Assembly: GCA_013339895.1 (NCBI GenBank)
Contig: JABACO010000008.1
Span: forward strand, 6,216,354-6,280,353
Direction of reading: 5' to 3'
Length of the DNA stretch: 64,000 nt
Source: Ephydatia muelleri
Taxonomy: Eukaryota > Porifera > Demospongiae > Spongillida > Spongillidae
Shown here: one piece after another, positions 1 through 10,587 of the stretch
Layout of the letters: every line of letters begins with the position of its first letter
How positions within the stretch are numbered: the stretch's first letter is position 1
The notes under the pieces: generated by a model
What the model was told of the DNA's origin: nothing
The model's input: only the letters and a program-made list of their open reading frames with translations
Database searches by the model: none
Translations under genes and position numbers: made by a program

Positions 1-507
1 GCTAAGCGTACATGTATTGCTAATTTATAGCCTGTGCACTCTGAAGTTGTTTACGCAGTGAAGGGACGTACAATCAGTGAATCGCATTAAGTGGGAAGAT
101 CGATAGGGTCAGCTAAGATCACCAACAGTTTCTTTACTTCCAGATGAATCATATTATTTTTCCACATACATGAGGTGCGATTTTTCCACATGCGTGAGTC
201 CCTACTGTACTTTGTATGTTCTTACTGTGGCAGTTGTTGCTGTATGGGGAGGACTGCATGGGAACCAGTCCTCCTTGTACATATGCAAGGTCAATAGCCT
301 GAAAACACTGAGTCGAGGTGTTGATTAATTCCATTCACTGGAGGCCCAACACAGTCGAAGAGTCTAGAAGGCTACTGTCTTTTGTGTGCATTGTTTATCT
401 GGCCACTGGGCCTTACTAACTTGGGTGTGTATATAAATAAGGACATGTATCAGTGTGTGCTGGAGCTTTTTCCTGTGCTTTATTTGTAAGTTGATAACTA
501 TTGAGCT
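1..507. other. No gene recognised
   Basis: Short open frames here are unconvincing and no family resemblance is visible. I see no repeat structure or RNA gene. The stretch probably represents flanking or non-coding DNA of the broken ORF that follows. Confidence 0.4.
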
Positions 508-1651
508 TTGCTACTGCGCTGGCCGTGCGTACTTCTACTGGACCATAGATTAATAACCTTATGGAACGGGATTGGAAACGCGATACATTGCCAATCGATC
601 ATCATCGTTTCGCTCGCGTATGACACAATTATAACGTGCTTTATAGAGATGGAGATGGATTCTTTGAAAGAACGTAAGACTATGATCGCGATGACAGTTT
701 GTTGTTACAAAATGATGTACATAAACATACTGTATGATGAGTCCAAAAATCTTCCTTTAGAGTCAGCAAGCACATTTATGATGGCAGTTGAGGTGATACA
801 GAAAGAGGACGCGTTCCAAATCGAGTCACAGTACACATGCGCTGCTGTAAATACTTCAAAGGCTTTACACGAGTGGTGGAAACAGCCCACTACAAATAAA
901 GAACAGCTTTCATGGTTTGCCCATGTTCTTGTACGCCTCAAAGCGTGCTTTCCTTGCAAGTACAAGAGTACAGTTCTGAGGAGGGAAAGAATGTGGGGCT
1001 GTTATCAGCGACTCTGTACAGCTAATACATTTGTTAAAGATTGGCAGATCTTTATTTCCAAATCTGTTGGACTCAAGCATTTCCAGCCTTCTACCAGTCT
1101 GTTACTCAACGTATTTTTGACAAACTCATCAAACATGAGCACCCTATGAGATCTGTGCAAATGATCGAGAGTCACATTTGCGGCCTTTAACTAGTGAGGA
1201 ATGCTGTACTCTGCGATATGTTGCGGGGTATACTTTCCAAAAAGTGTATTCTAGCATCGATTTGAGTACACATCCTCAAAAAGATGTCATGATGTGCCTT
1301 TTAATGGAGTTAGTAGGTGACGGAGTCAGTAGTAGCAGTGAAAGTGATAGGTGGATGGGTATGATCAATCGAGGAGGCCTGTGGACGATTAATGATCAGG
1401 CATATGACATATTTTTGATCATGGAAGAGGAGATAAGGAGGAAGTATACACTTGCCTCTAATAAGCAATGGTGTGCCTGTACGTGTAGTGAGGCTATACT
1501 ACATGTACGTAACGATGACCTACGTTTTCAGTGGTGCATAGTAGCAGCGGCGATTGTCCTGTGTGTCACTGTACGTGGATTTGCATTTGCAACTTGTTGC
1601 CTAGAAAAGTATAAGCAAGCACAACATAAAATGATGAAGAAAACACGATGA
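508..1651 (+). pseudogene. Broken transposase-like ORF of an unnamed multicopy family
   Basis: Two open stretches, 508-1149 (frame 1) and 1178-1651 (frame 2), are joined by a frame-3 segment at about 1083-1187 that continues the protein (it contains the run QRIFDKLIKHEHP), so at least two frameshifts interrupt one reading frame. The first probable ATG of the conserved part is near 649. The C-terminal part has LTSEECCTLRYVAGY and then RWMGMINRGGLW followed by an acidic helix. I associate that pattern with uncharacterised multicopy proteins in sponges and corals that behave like transposon-encoded genes; this is recollection, not a search. No catalytic triad can be assigned. It is called a pseudogene because two indels are needed to read through. 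The downstream CT-rich tract at about 1668-1740 is low complexity. Confidence 0.45.
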
Positions 1652-2418
1652 TATGTCCTCCATGTATCCACCCCTCCCTCCCTTCCCTCCTTTCCTCCAT
1701 CCATTTCATCCCTCTCTCCTCCCCATCTACCCCTCTTCACTGCCTTATGATGACCTTGACTTGTTCACTGTATGATGCATTGGCTCAGCAGTCTTCTGAA
1801 GTACGATTTTACGTATTACCTAAAGCCAGAGCAAAGTCAATCCCTACGTAGTGAACTTTGTCCTAAACAGTAGTGGTATATTCAGCTGCATTGATTTGTG
1901 CATTAGTGGTATCTATAATATTATACAGCATGTTATAGCACTTCTTCAGGGTTGTTTAGCAAGGGGACCAGCATTGGTTAAGTCCTCACTAATGGTAGTA
2001 CCACCACGACAATTCCCTCGGGTTGTATTGCAAGTAGTTGAAATGACTCGCAGGGCTTGTGTATTGCGAATGAACTCAGACACCGAAGGGTTCTCATGGG
2101 CCCTTCCTTTTTGCCGTTGCTGTCCAAAAAAGTTTTCCAAGGGAACCCTTTTGCTGAGAAATACCGATACCCCTGGAATTGTGAACACGCTCAAGGGAGT
2201 TAAGGACAGTATCTTTTTCAGGCGCGCGCACGCCATGCAATGTTTCATGTTTTCACGCGGCGCGCGCGTGAGATGACGTAATAACTTGTCACCTTTTATA
2301 AGAGTCGTACACTTGTGTTCCTTTTACCTTCCTTTAGTTAAGGCATGGGTAAAATTATTTCGATCGTAGACCATCCAGAACCCATGTGTAGAAAGAGCGC
2401 CGCAGGCCCTGATCCTAT
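1652..2418. other. Low-complexity and unassigned DNA
   Basis: About 1668-1740 is a polypyrimidine (CCTCCC-rich) tract. The open frame at 1851-2276 has no recognisable domain and is probably chance. A GC-rich purine/pyrimidine-alternating stretch (GGCGCGCGCACGC and GCGGCGCGCGCGTG) lies at about 2221-2270. Confidence 0.35.
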
Positions 2419-2580
2419 GAGCGCCGCAGGCTAGCGTGAGCGAAGCTAACCAGGAACGCCGGGGTTACGAGCGCCGCAGGCTAGCGTGAGCGAAGCTAAC
2501 CAGGAACGCCGGGGTTACGAGCGCCGCAGGCTAGCGTGAGCGAAGCTAACCAGGAACGCCGGGGTTACGAGCGCCACAGG
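2419..2580. repeat. 50-bp tandem repeat, three exact copies plus a partial
   Basis: Units start at 2419, 2469 and 2519 with GAGCGCCGCAGG and end with GGGGTTAC. They look identical over 50 bp, and a fourth degraded start (GAGCGCCACAGG) sits at 2569. A partial pre-unit lies at about 2397. Each unit contains the short inverted pair GTTAGCTT/AAGCTAAC-like sequence (CTAGCG...CGAAGCTAAC). A single related unit recurs at about 3830-3892. Confidence 0.9.
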
Positions 2581-3480
2581 GTTTTGGCCTTTAAATACAA
2601 AGCCGTCATGGCAACAACACTGGTACCAACTCATAAAGCTTCAGGGACATTGGGAGATTGGTCCTGACCAATTTCCTGACAATGCCATCAATACAATAAC
2701 TCACCAGGGGCATGGCCTAAGTTCATATACAGTGTTTAGTGCCTTGTGGTAGCCTACAATCAACACAACATCGCAATCACCTAAAACTCTTTCAGTACAT
2801 GTGGGCTACAGGTTGGAACTAAGTCACATTGTACCTGTGTCTCTGTGTCACCCCTAATTCGATACAGGAAGGTATTTACACTGACTTTGGGTCCCCAGTC
2901 CTTACACTATGGAAAGGGTTTTGGCCTTTAAATACAAAGCCGTCATGGCAACAACACTGGTACCAACTCATAAAGCTTCAGGGACATTGGGAGATTGGTC
3001 CTGACCAATTTCCTGACAATGCCATCAATACAATAACTACACCAGGGGCATGGCCTAAGTTCATATACAGTGTTTAGTGCCTTGTGGTAGCCAACAATCA
3101 ACACAACATCGCAATCACCTAAAACTCTTTCAGTACATGTGGGCTACAGGTTGGAACTAAGTCACATTGTACCTGTGTCTCTGTGTCACCCCTAATTCGA
3201 TACAGGAAGGTATTTACACTGACTTTGGGTCCCCAGTCCTTACACTATGGAAAGGGTTTTGGCCTTTAAATACATAGCCGTCATGGCAACAACACTGGTA
3301 CCAACTCACAAAGCTTCAGGCACATTGGGAGATTGGTCCTGACCGTTTTCCTGACATGGCCATCAGTTTAATAACTATATCAGAGGCATGGCCTAAGTTC
3401 ATATACAGTTTTAGTCCCTTGTGGTAGCCTACAATCAACACGACATCGCCACCACCTAAACCTCGTGCTGCACATGAGGT
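2581..3480. repeat. 337-338-bp tandem satellite, about 2.6 copies
   Basis: Repeat starts (GTTTTGGCCTTTAAATAC) fall at 2581, 2918 and 3256, giving periods of 337 and 338 bp. The first two copies are nearly identical, while the third diverges and decays around 3480. The open frame across 2829-3077 is a by-product of the repeat. The first unit abuts the 50-bp repeat array directly, so the two arrays may belong to one compound repeat. Confidence 0.9.
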
Positions 3481-4194
3481 CTATTGGTTATAAGTAGCTC
3501 ACATTGTTCCTGGGTTTCTGATCGAGCCACCCCTTCTTCAACGTATGGAGAAAAAAAGTTTAGACAGTTAATTTTCTTAAGTTGCTTGTACCCATTTTTA
3601 ATAAGCGCATGAGTTAACTTTTGAAAAATTGAAATAAGTACCTGTGAGGACAGAGCGCTAGCGATGATAGACGTTTGTGCGTTATTGATAACTCTGATCA
3701 TTCATTCATCGTTTAGTACTTTGAACGATCTTCATCTTTATTTGTGGTTGAAGTGGAGTCATTGCACTATCGAGGTTAGTGGGTGTCCACGAAGCTGAGA
3801 AAGTGAATGCCGATCCTCGTGATCTCGCAGGATTCAGCGAGCGAAGCGAAGCCATGAACACCGGGGCTACGAGCGCCGCAGGCATGAGATTTCCAGGACC
3901 GCGGAGCGATCCTGGTATATAAGCCTCGGCAAGCGTAATCCCTGATATGTTTTTCCCTCACAGGAACTGAAGTTGTAACGGCTGTGCCCCGATCGAGTCG
4001 CCCCCGTCTCCGTTCTCCGGAACTAACTATAACTATATATGTGTGCTTCCCTCGTACCCATGCATGCAAGAATCTGCATGCGTAGCGTTATGTGTGTGCT
4101 CAGAAATATATCAGAAAGATATATTTGTGTGCCCATCACGTAGTATCTTTGTAACAAATTGATTGTTTCTGGGTTTAATTACACGTGGATCTGT
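3481..4194. other. Unassigned spacer with one solitary 50-bp-type unit
   Basis: At 3830-3892 a unit related to the 2419 array appears (AGCGAAGC...ACCGGGGCTACGAGCGCCGCAGG). It is followed by a short imperfect hairpin (CCAGGACCGC...GATCCTGG) and a TATATAA box at about 3913. No coding feature is supported. Confidence 0.4.
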
Positions 4195-4610
4195 GTACTC
4201 CAGTACCGTGGAGGAGTGTGTAAATTGGTGGCTGCGCATACCTATAGGTGTCATTGTGGCTACGGATTGGACTGGCCATATTTTGGAACAATGGCTGTGA
4301 CCTTGTCCACACAGGGTGTGAATACGAACGTTATTCGACTTCAGGTTAGCCTGGTACCATGGGGTGCATGGTGTTCATTGTAGTCTTTGAATTAGAATAA
4401 CATCTGGTTGTGGGTGTGGCTTCAGACTGCCCTTGTGTTGGAGCAATGACTGTAACCTCCCCCACAGAGTGTGTGATTTAGAAAGTTATCCGACATCAGG
4501 TTAGCCTGGTATTATGGTGTTACATGTGTTGTTCAGTTGTCTTTAAATTAGAATAACTCCTGGTTTAGGTGTGGCGGTTTCAGTCTGCCCTTGTATTTGA
4601 ACAATTATTA
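4195..4610. repeat. Diverged tandem repeat, period about 155 bp
   Basis: The block containing ATGGCTGTGACC at 4291 recurs as ATGACTGTAACC at 4446. The shared TTCAGGTTAGCCTGGTA and GAATTAGAATAAC segments follow in each, and a third partial copy (CAGTCTGCCCTTGTATTTG) begins near 4580. The copies differ by many substitutions, so the array is older than the 337-bp satellite. Confidence 0.7.
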
Positions 4611-5531
4611 GATGCATGAATGCTGCACTGTGTTAGGAGTGATCATTGGGATAATTCCAAGGTTTATGTGAATCTGAGAATGCTCTGATATCAGGTGTGG
4701 TTCTCAAACCTTATATGTACATGTGTGAAACACCTCCTTTGTATCAAAGCATTGCCATAGCAATGTAGGTTTAGTTTTGTTAATGATCTTGAGTGTAAAT
4801 ATGTATTACTCATGCCAGTGGTTGCATGGTTTGTAGGTTGTATCAAGCTGTGCTGTGCCATCTGCATGCCCTACATGGACACTGTTGTTTACATGTCATG
4901 GACATGTGTCCATTTACAATGAATAGTGAATGGCACTGTTTATCCCTTCAGTGTATATATATAGTTATTTCTCTTTTAGGTAAGATTTACCTCATCGTTT
5001 TCTCAGTATGGTACAATACAATACAGAAGCTAATCAATTCTGCACTTTTTTTTTTCTAGATCAGCTGGTGTGTGCATGCATGTAGGTTTATCTACTGCAA
5101 TGCTAATTACAATAATTTTATCTCTGCAAGAACAGTTATTAAGGCCAGAAGGAATCCTTTTGATATAACAATGAAGTTTCAACAGTTTAGACAATATAGC
5201 AGCACATACATGCATACCAATACATGGTATTGTATGTGTCAGAAGTAATTATTAAAATTCGAAGTGGTCACCTCGATCTTCCTACCATACCCCCTGGTAA
5301 GGAGCTATTCTGGTTAAATGAATGATCGAGCCACCATTTCAGGTTATTTGTTTCAGTCAACATTATTTCGCTTTTAAGAGCAACAGGTAGTGTTCTCTCT
5401 TAAAGCACGCATTGCAGAACAGCATATACTAACTATTCAGCGCAGAGCATGGACACATCTGTCATTACTGAGATTATTTTGACAACATTTAGTGAAACAA
5501 AATGCAGTTCACAGCTGTTCTACAAAACACC
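4611..5531. other. Intergenic, 3' flank of the 1,199-codon ORF
   Basis: AT-rich DNA with a poly-T run at about 5047-5056. No coding feature is recognisable. If the ORF upstream on the minus strand is an element gene, its 3' end should lie here, but I could not find a terminal repeat matching the region beyond 9131. Confidence 0.3.
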
Positions 5532-8500
5532 CTACTTCATTTTATTTTCGTCCCATGCTTGCAGCAGCTTCGTGGCATACGTCTTTTTTTTGTTTTCTAT
5601 TGCCCATAATTCTGAATCATTGGTAGAGACTGGAATTCTTCCATGCTGGGCATAGAATTGCTTTTCAATGTCACTAATTTTGTCCATGCTGCTTGTTTTT
5701 AGATGTGATACAATTGTTTTAACTTTTGATAGAACAGTTTCATAATTATGGATGTCTTCATGCCTCAGGGTTTTATTGCTCTGTTTTTGCTCTTTTAGAT
5801 GTTGCCTTAGTTTGTCAAGCTGAATTACTTCTTTTCTTACCCCAGTACATTGTGCAATAGATCTACACATTGTCGTCTTCAAACCTTCTGTGGTGCATTC
5901 TGTAATGTAGTCACAGTTTTCATTGGGATTGCCTATAACTGTTCCTCTTTTTTTTGTACTAGATGGTAACTGTTCTTCTGTTTGTCTACCCTCAAGTTGA
6001 TGTGCATGATGAGTTGGGTATTTTAAAGAATATGAGATCGAGTCTGAACATGAATCCATAGTCTCTTCGGCTTCAACTGGATGATTTGTGATTGCATGGG
6101 ATGAACATACTGTGTGGTGAGAGTTCTCCATTGGGTTTGCTATCAGTTGTGGTTGTGGTGTAGCATTTGTGTATTGTTGTGTAGAGATGTAGTGCCCATC
6201 CTGTGTATATGTTTTGATTTCAGTAGTAGGCAATGGAATATTGTTTTCTAGAACCTGTTTCCAGCACTGAGAATGCCGTCTTTTTACATCAGCTTCATTT
6301 GCATCTCTGAAGTGAAGTAGGTTAGGCCCACAGGATTGATATGGAGGGTCTTGTGCTCCATCATGAAAAGTAAATCCATTCTCAGTTTTTCTCCACCATT
6401 CATTTTCTCCACAAAGTAAATACGGACTTATTTGTTCTAGATGAGCCTGCCAACTGTCTTTGTATTTGTTAATGAAATTAGCTGGGAAATGTGTTCGATC
6501 AAATGCTGGCAGACTTTCTGCAGCCTTGCTCACAATTGTGTCTGTATTAGTTTGATATATAGTTTTTTTCTGCATGCGAAGTACTACATTGACAATGATG
6601 TTTTCAGGATGTCTATTTGTTGCATGCTCAGCAATTTGACGGCACTGTCCGAACATTCTTTCCTGATTTTCAGAATTAACAGACTTCAAGCACACAAGCT
6701 CAAATTGCTTTGGAGCATGACAACTTATTGCATGTAAGTAGAGACCAAACAGAGAGGTTCTTGAGGTAGGTGTCTGGAAAATATCATAGCACAATTGATG
6801 ATGCAGCCATACATTGTTGTATAATTGTAGTACTAGCTTTGGTGAACGTTGGCTACTGCTTGAATAGAATATCTCAGATATAATTAGCAGTGATTGTACT
6901 AAAGTCTGTAGTTCCCAAGCAATACCCTGCACTGATGTTAGTATAAGATAGATATGGATGAGTGCTGTTCTTAAGTCAGCAGCACTTTTTTTTTCTTTTG
7001 ATAAACATTGTTTAATTCTTGTGTTGCATGTTGAAAGAATATATGGCGGTAGGATTGCTGGTAGTTCTTGGAGTAGATTTAGGATGTGTCCTTTAATATC
7101 GTGCATAGGTTCACAATCCAGTATAGCATATCTTTGCAGATGAAGATTACTTATGTTTTGCTCTGGTTGGAGAATTAGCAATGATGGCACTCTTTGAATT
7201 CCTTGCAGTATATCCTGCAGCTCTTGCTGCATGTCTGACCTGATTTTTTTGGTTACACTTCTTCCTCTAGCAGCAAGTTCTTTGCGTATTTCATTTATGC
7301 TCAAGTCTGGTAGATATAGTGGTTTGATTGACTTTGGAACCTTACCAAACACACCATCAAGTGCAATACTTTGTATGTCTTGTAGTGAACGTACTGTGCA
7401 CCTCAAGGCATGTGCTTGGTCATCCATGAGTTGGGATCTGCATCCACATCCACCACATTTGTAATTTCCACCAACTTGAGTTCCCCTCTCAAACTGTTGT
7501 GCTGGGTGATCTCCTACGAAATATTTCATAACATCATTCACAGGTACTCCTTCTGAAGTGTACACAGGTTCATCAAGGTCTTGTAGACACTCAACTCTAT
7601 CAGGAATTATAGCTGCTTGATCTTCCACAGATGAAGAATTCAAAGCAAACATATATAACTGAGGTTCCTCTACCAAGGTTTGCACTGATGCTTTTTCTTC
7701 CATGTCTTCAATGTGTACAGCTGGGTCATATAGTGTGTGTATAGTTATTAGTATATATCCTTTGCTTAGTACTGTTGCATGGTCATGCCAAATTGCTAGA
7801 TGTCGTGTACGTTGCTGTGCCTTGAGAATGTCACTTAATTCCTCCCTTGTTAATGTTTCTTCTAAATTTGGTTTGTATTTTGCAATACTAGCTCTTATTT
7901 CTTCGTTTGTCATCCCCTTAATTTTTTCATCTGAATATAAGTGCATATATTTTTCATGTTTCAGTAGCATCCTTGCTCTCAATTGCTTCAGAGGAATCTT
8001 CCTCCCCTGCACCTTTATTTCTTCTACATTTAGTTTGCCATGTGTTGTTGAAAACCTTGATATAGTGTATGGTGTACACATCACCCCTAGTTTTAGTTCG
8101 CCTGACTCCACTTGTGTTTTCCACACCTCTCTAACTGTAGCAGGGGGTGGGGGGACTGCAATAGCTACTTGCTTCCCAGGGAACTTTAGTTTTGATGCTC
8201 GTACTCTATCACCATGAGATGCATGCTTACTCAGGCCTGCTGTGTTGATGTTGTGACTTTCTGCAAACTCTTTTATTATTTGTCCACCATTTTTTTCACA
8301 CACACCATGCTCTCTTGCAAATGATGACCATGTAATTTTCTGTCCAAGAGTTTCAGCCTTTTTCAAATCATCCAGTACGGTAGCTGTGTCCCATGAGACA
8401 TTATCAAATGTGGGTGAGTGTGATTTCTTTTTTTTTGCTGGGTTATGAGCAAAGTATTGTGCCTTTCTTTTTCTTGTGTACGCTTTGATTGACTCATTTT

Positions 8501-9131
8501 CTTTCAATATCATTTCAGGTATTGTTTTTTTAAAACCTTCGTAGATTGTGTCTCTACATTTTTTTAGCATTTTCCTTTTTTCTGAAAGCTTTTCAGATTG
8601 GCTTTTTGATTTTTCTACTATTTTACATTTTACAAGGGTTTCTACAAATGGTTTACCAAACCGCTGTTCACAGTCTTTGTCAAGCTTTTCAATTGCAATT
8701 GCCACATATGTACCTTCTGAAACATCTTTTGGCATAGTCATTGAAATATCATGCTGTGGAGTGTAAATTGGTTTCAACGGAAATGCTTTTTGTTCAGCAT
8801 AGAACTGGTTGAAACAAGCATTACATTTTTCTAATGAATGTAACTGTTTTTCTGTTGTTTGTAAAAAGTTCCACCGTTGCAATGAGAATATACTTTCATA
8901 CCATTTTTTGTCTTTTTGTGGATGCCACCTTTTAGAGAATGCATGTTTGATTTCTTTGGCATGGATTTTGAACTTGCAAGGGAGCTTTTGTCCATGATAA
9001 CTTTCAAAATAGGAATCATCCAGTTGTAGTGCTTGCTGAAATAACTGTTTAAATTCCTCTGGTTTGTCAGCAAGTTCTTTCATTGCGACACGACAATATC
9101 CACAGTTCACTCTTAATGATATTTTGTCCAT
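5532..9131 (-). CDS. Intact 1,199-residue DDE-like transposase candidate, unclassified family
   Basis: A single uninterrupted frame of 1,199 codons, unusual in a region full of broken elements. Visible candidate catalytic and metal sites, in order: D450 in IWHDHATVL, D541 in VGDHPAQQFERG, a CX2CXC knuckle at C559/C562/C564, H677-X4-H682 in MHDIKGH, a second H800-X4-H805 in LHAISCHAPKQFE, and E821/E824 in SVNSENQERMF. D-D-CX2C-HX4H-E is the known layout of RNase H-fold transposases with a zinc-binding insertion (RAG1/Transib, CMC, KDZ). The D541-to-C559 gap of 18 residues and H805-to-E824 gap of 19 resemble RAG1. The N-terminal third is lysine-rich with CX2C pairs at residues 10-13 and 103-106; the last 300 residues are low-complexity to coiled. 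I recall similar multicopy ORFs in corals and sponges without an assigned function. No terminal inverted repeats were found, so mobility is inferred, not shown. Confidence 0.6.
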   Translation of the reverse strand: MDKISLRVNCGYCRVAMKELADKPEEFKQLFQQALQLDDSYFESYHGQKLPCKFKIHAKEIKHAFSKRWHPQKDKKWYESIFSLQRWNFLQTTEKQLHSLEKCNACFNQFYAEQKAFPLKPIYTPQHDISMTMPKDVSEGTYVAIAIEKLDKDCEQRFGKPFVETLVKCKIVEKSKSQSEKLSEKRKMLKKCRDTIYEGFKKTIPEMILKENESIKAYTRKRKAQYFAHNPAKKKKSHSPTFDNVSWDTATVLDDLKKAETLGQKITWSSFAREHGVCEKNGGQIIKEFAESHNINTAGLSKHASHGDRVRASKLKFPGKQVAIAVPPPPATVREVWKTQVESGELKLGVMCTPYTISRFSTTHGKLNVEEIKVQGRKIPLKQLRARMLLKHEKYMHLYSDEKIKGMTNEEIRASIAKYKPNLEETLTREELSDILKAQQRTRHLAIWHDHATVLSKGYILITIHTLYDPAVHIEDMEEKASVQTLVEEPQLYMFALNSSSVEDQAAIIPDRVECLQDLDEPVYTSEGVPVNDVMKYFVGDHPAQQFERGTQVGGNYKCGGCGCRSQLMDDQAHALRCTVRSLQDIQSIALDGVFGKVPKSIKPLYLPDLSINEIRKELAARGRSVTKKIRSDMQQELQDILQGIQRVPSLLILQPEQNISNLHLQRYAILDCEPMHDIKGHILNLLQELPAILPPYILSTCNTRIKQCLSKEKKSAADLRTALIHIYLILTSVQGIAWELQTLVQSLLIISEIFYSSSSQRSPKLVLQLYNNVWLHHQLCYDIFQTPTSRTSLFGLYLHAISCHAPKQFELVCLKSVNSENQERMFGQCRQIAEHATNRHPENIIVNVVLRMQKKTIYQTNTDTIVSKAAESLPAFDRTHFPANFINKYKDSWQAHLEQISPYLLCGENEWWRKTENGFTFHDGAQDPPYQSCGPNLLHFRDANEADVKRRHSQCWKQVLENNIPLPTTEIKTYTQDGHYISTQQYTNATPQPQLIANPMENSHHTVCSSHAITNHPVEAEETMDSCSDSISYSLKYPTHHAHQLEGRQTEEQLPSSTKKRGTVIGNPNENCDYITECTTEGLKTTMCRSIAQCTGVRKEVIQLDKLRQHLKEQKQSNKTLRHEDIHNYETVLSKVKTIVSHLKTSSMDKISDIEKQFYAQHGRIPVSTNDSELWAIENKKKTYATKLLQAWDENKMK

Positions 9132-9236
9132 TTGAGGTGTTTTAGCAGATGGAATAGTGCGATGTCAATTAATCCTTATCTTCCTGCAGCCTGCAGTTAT
9201 TCACACTCAGAGGCCTAATAAGTGCAGCCGTAATGT

Positions 9237-9810
9237 GCGATTTGTATTCACTACCTTACGGATGTTCTTCAGCACCTTTGTTACCTTATTCACACCAACT
9301 AAATCTTTCTTTTCCACAGCACCCGTCAATTGATGGCCAACACAATTCCTGCGTGCATGGATTGATATGAATGCTATTTGTTTACATTTACCGGTAGTAC
9401 CTTGAATTTGAATGGATGAATTCAAAGAACTAAACTCGACGAGCTGTAACAAGTAGTCACACTGTATACGCGATGAACACCGAAGAGCGGATGCCTATAT
9501 ATAGGCACGAACAATGTGGGATTTGGGATTTGTATTCATAGTATTTTTTTTGTACACTACCTTGCGGATGTTCTTCTGCACCTTTGTTACTTTATTCACA
9601 CGAACTAAATCTTTCTTTTCCACAGCACCGATCAGTTGATGGCCAGCACAATTCCTGCGTGCATAAGTTTTGTGGAATGCTATTTGTTTGCAATACATTT
9701 GCCGGTAGTACCTTGAATTTGAATGGATGAATTAAACGAACTAAACTTGACGAGCTATAACAAGTAGTCACACTGTACGCGATGAACACCGAAGAGCGAA
9801 TGCCTATAGG
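9237..9810. repeat. Direct tandem duplication of about 290 bp upstream of the large ORF
   Basis: The block at 9237-9500 recurs at 9524-9810. Shared landmarks are CCTTGCGG/CCTTACGGATGTTCTTC, AAATCTTTCTTTTCCACAGCA, TTGAATTTGAATGGATGAATT and CGATGAACACCGAAGAGCG. In both copies the minus strand keeps an open frame with the same peptide (GHQL-GAVEKKDLV-VNKVTKV). The first copy ends in the palindrome GCCTATATATAGGC and the second in GCCTATAGGC. It lies 5' of the minus-strand ORF, so it may be a duplicated promoter or leader exon. That role is inference. Confidence 0.8.
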
Positions 9811-10587
9811 CCCAAAACAGCGGGCGTTACCCGCGTTTATTGCATGCGGCTACTAATAATTTGTGCAATTAACTTCAATATGGCCGCATGAATGTGGGGT
9901 CCTTTCTTCGACGAGAAAGGCGGAGTGCAAAAAGGGTTCGTATCGTCTAGATAAATTTATAAAATAGCGAGTATAGTATGAACTACAGGATATTAAGTCC
10001 TGCTTTCGCTACAATTACTTTTTCCGACCGTTGCGATACCGCGAAGACGTTATTGTCACCAATTAAACGATCCGTGTACCTTGTTTTTGAAGTTTAACTT
10101 TACAGTAAAACGCTTTAAAACACGCAGTGTATAAAAGTGACAACAATATGCTTAGTATGACATTTTGACACCAAATTTGTGCCAGTCCAGGCACGGCAAG
10201 TTCTCCGCCTTTTACGAAACAGCATTTTCAAGTACTCATTCTTTGGTGAGTTAGTATTTATCACTGAACCTAGAAGTATAAATAGAAAATCGTTATTTAT
10301 AATCTACTTTTGCTTGGTAACATGTCTGTATTCATCTTTCGGTATGAAACTGTTCCCTGAGGTAAAGAAAGGGGTATTCTGTAATATCAATTACGCGCGT
10401 TAAATAATTGAATACTGACCTTAAGTCCCTTGAGCGTACTGAACCAGTTCAACAAATGACATCACTGAAAGATGGATGTTCTTGAAGTATTACACAATGC
10501 ACATTAGCGGGTTTTACGTGTAAGTCTCAAACCTAGCCTTGTCTCAGCACTGAGCATCATCAGGAATTTTTGAGACTTGTCAAGACG
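9811..10587. other. Unassigned DNA
   Basis: No open frame resembles a known family. At about 10440-10587 the sequence may hold the missing 3' half of the hAT relic on the minus strand, but it cannot be recognised. Confidence 0.3.

Noticed and set aside
5532-9131. Naming the large ORF a CMC, RAG-like or KDZ transposase outright
   Set aside because: Only motif order and spacing are visible. No terminal repeats were found, and overall similarity to any one superfamily cannot be tested here.
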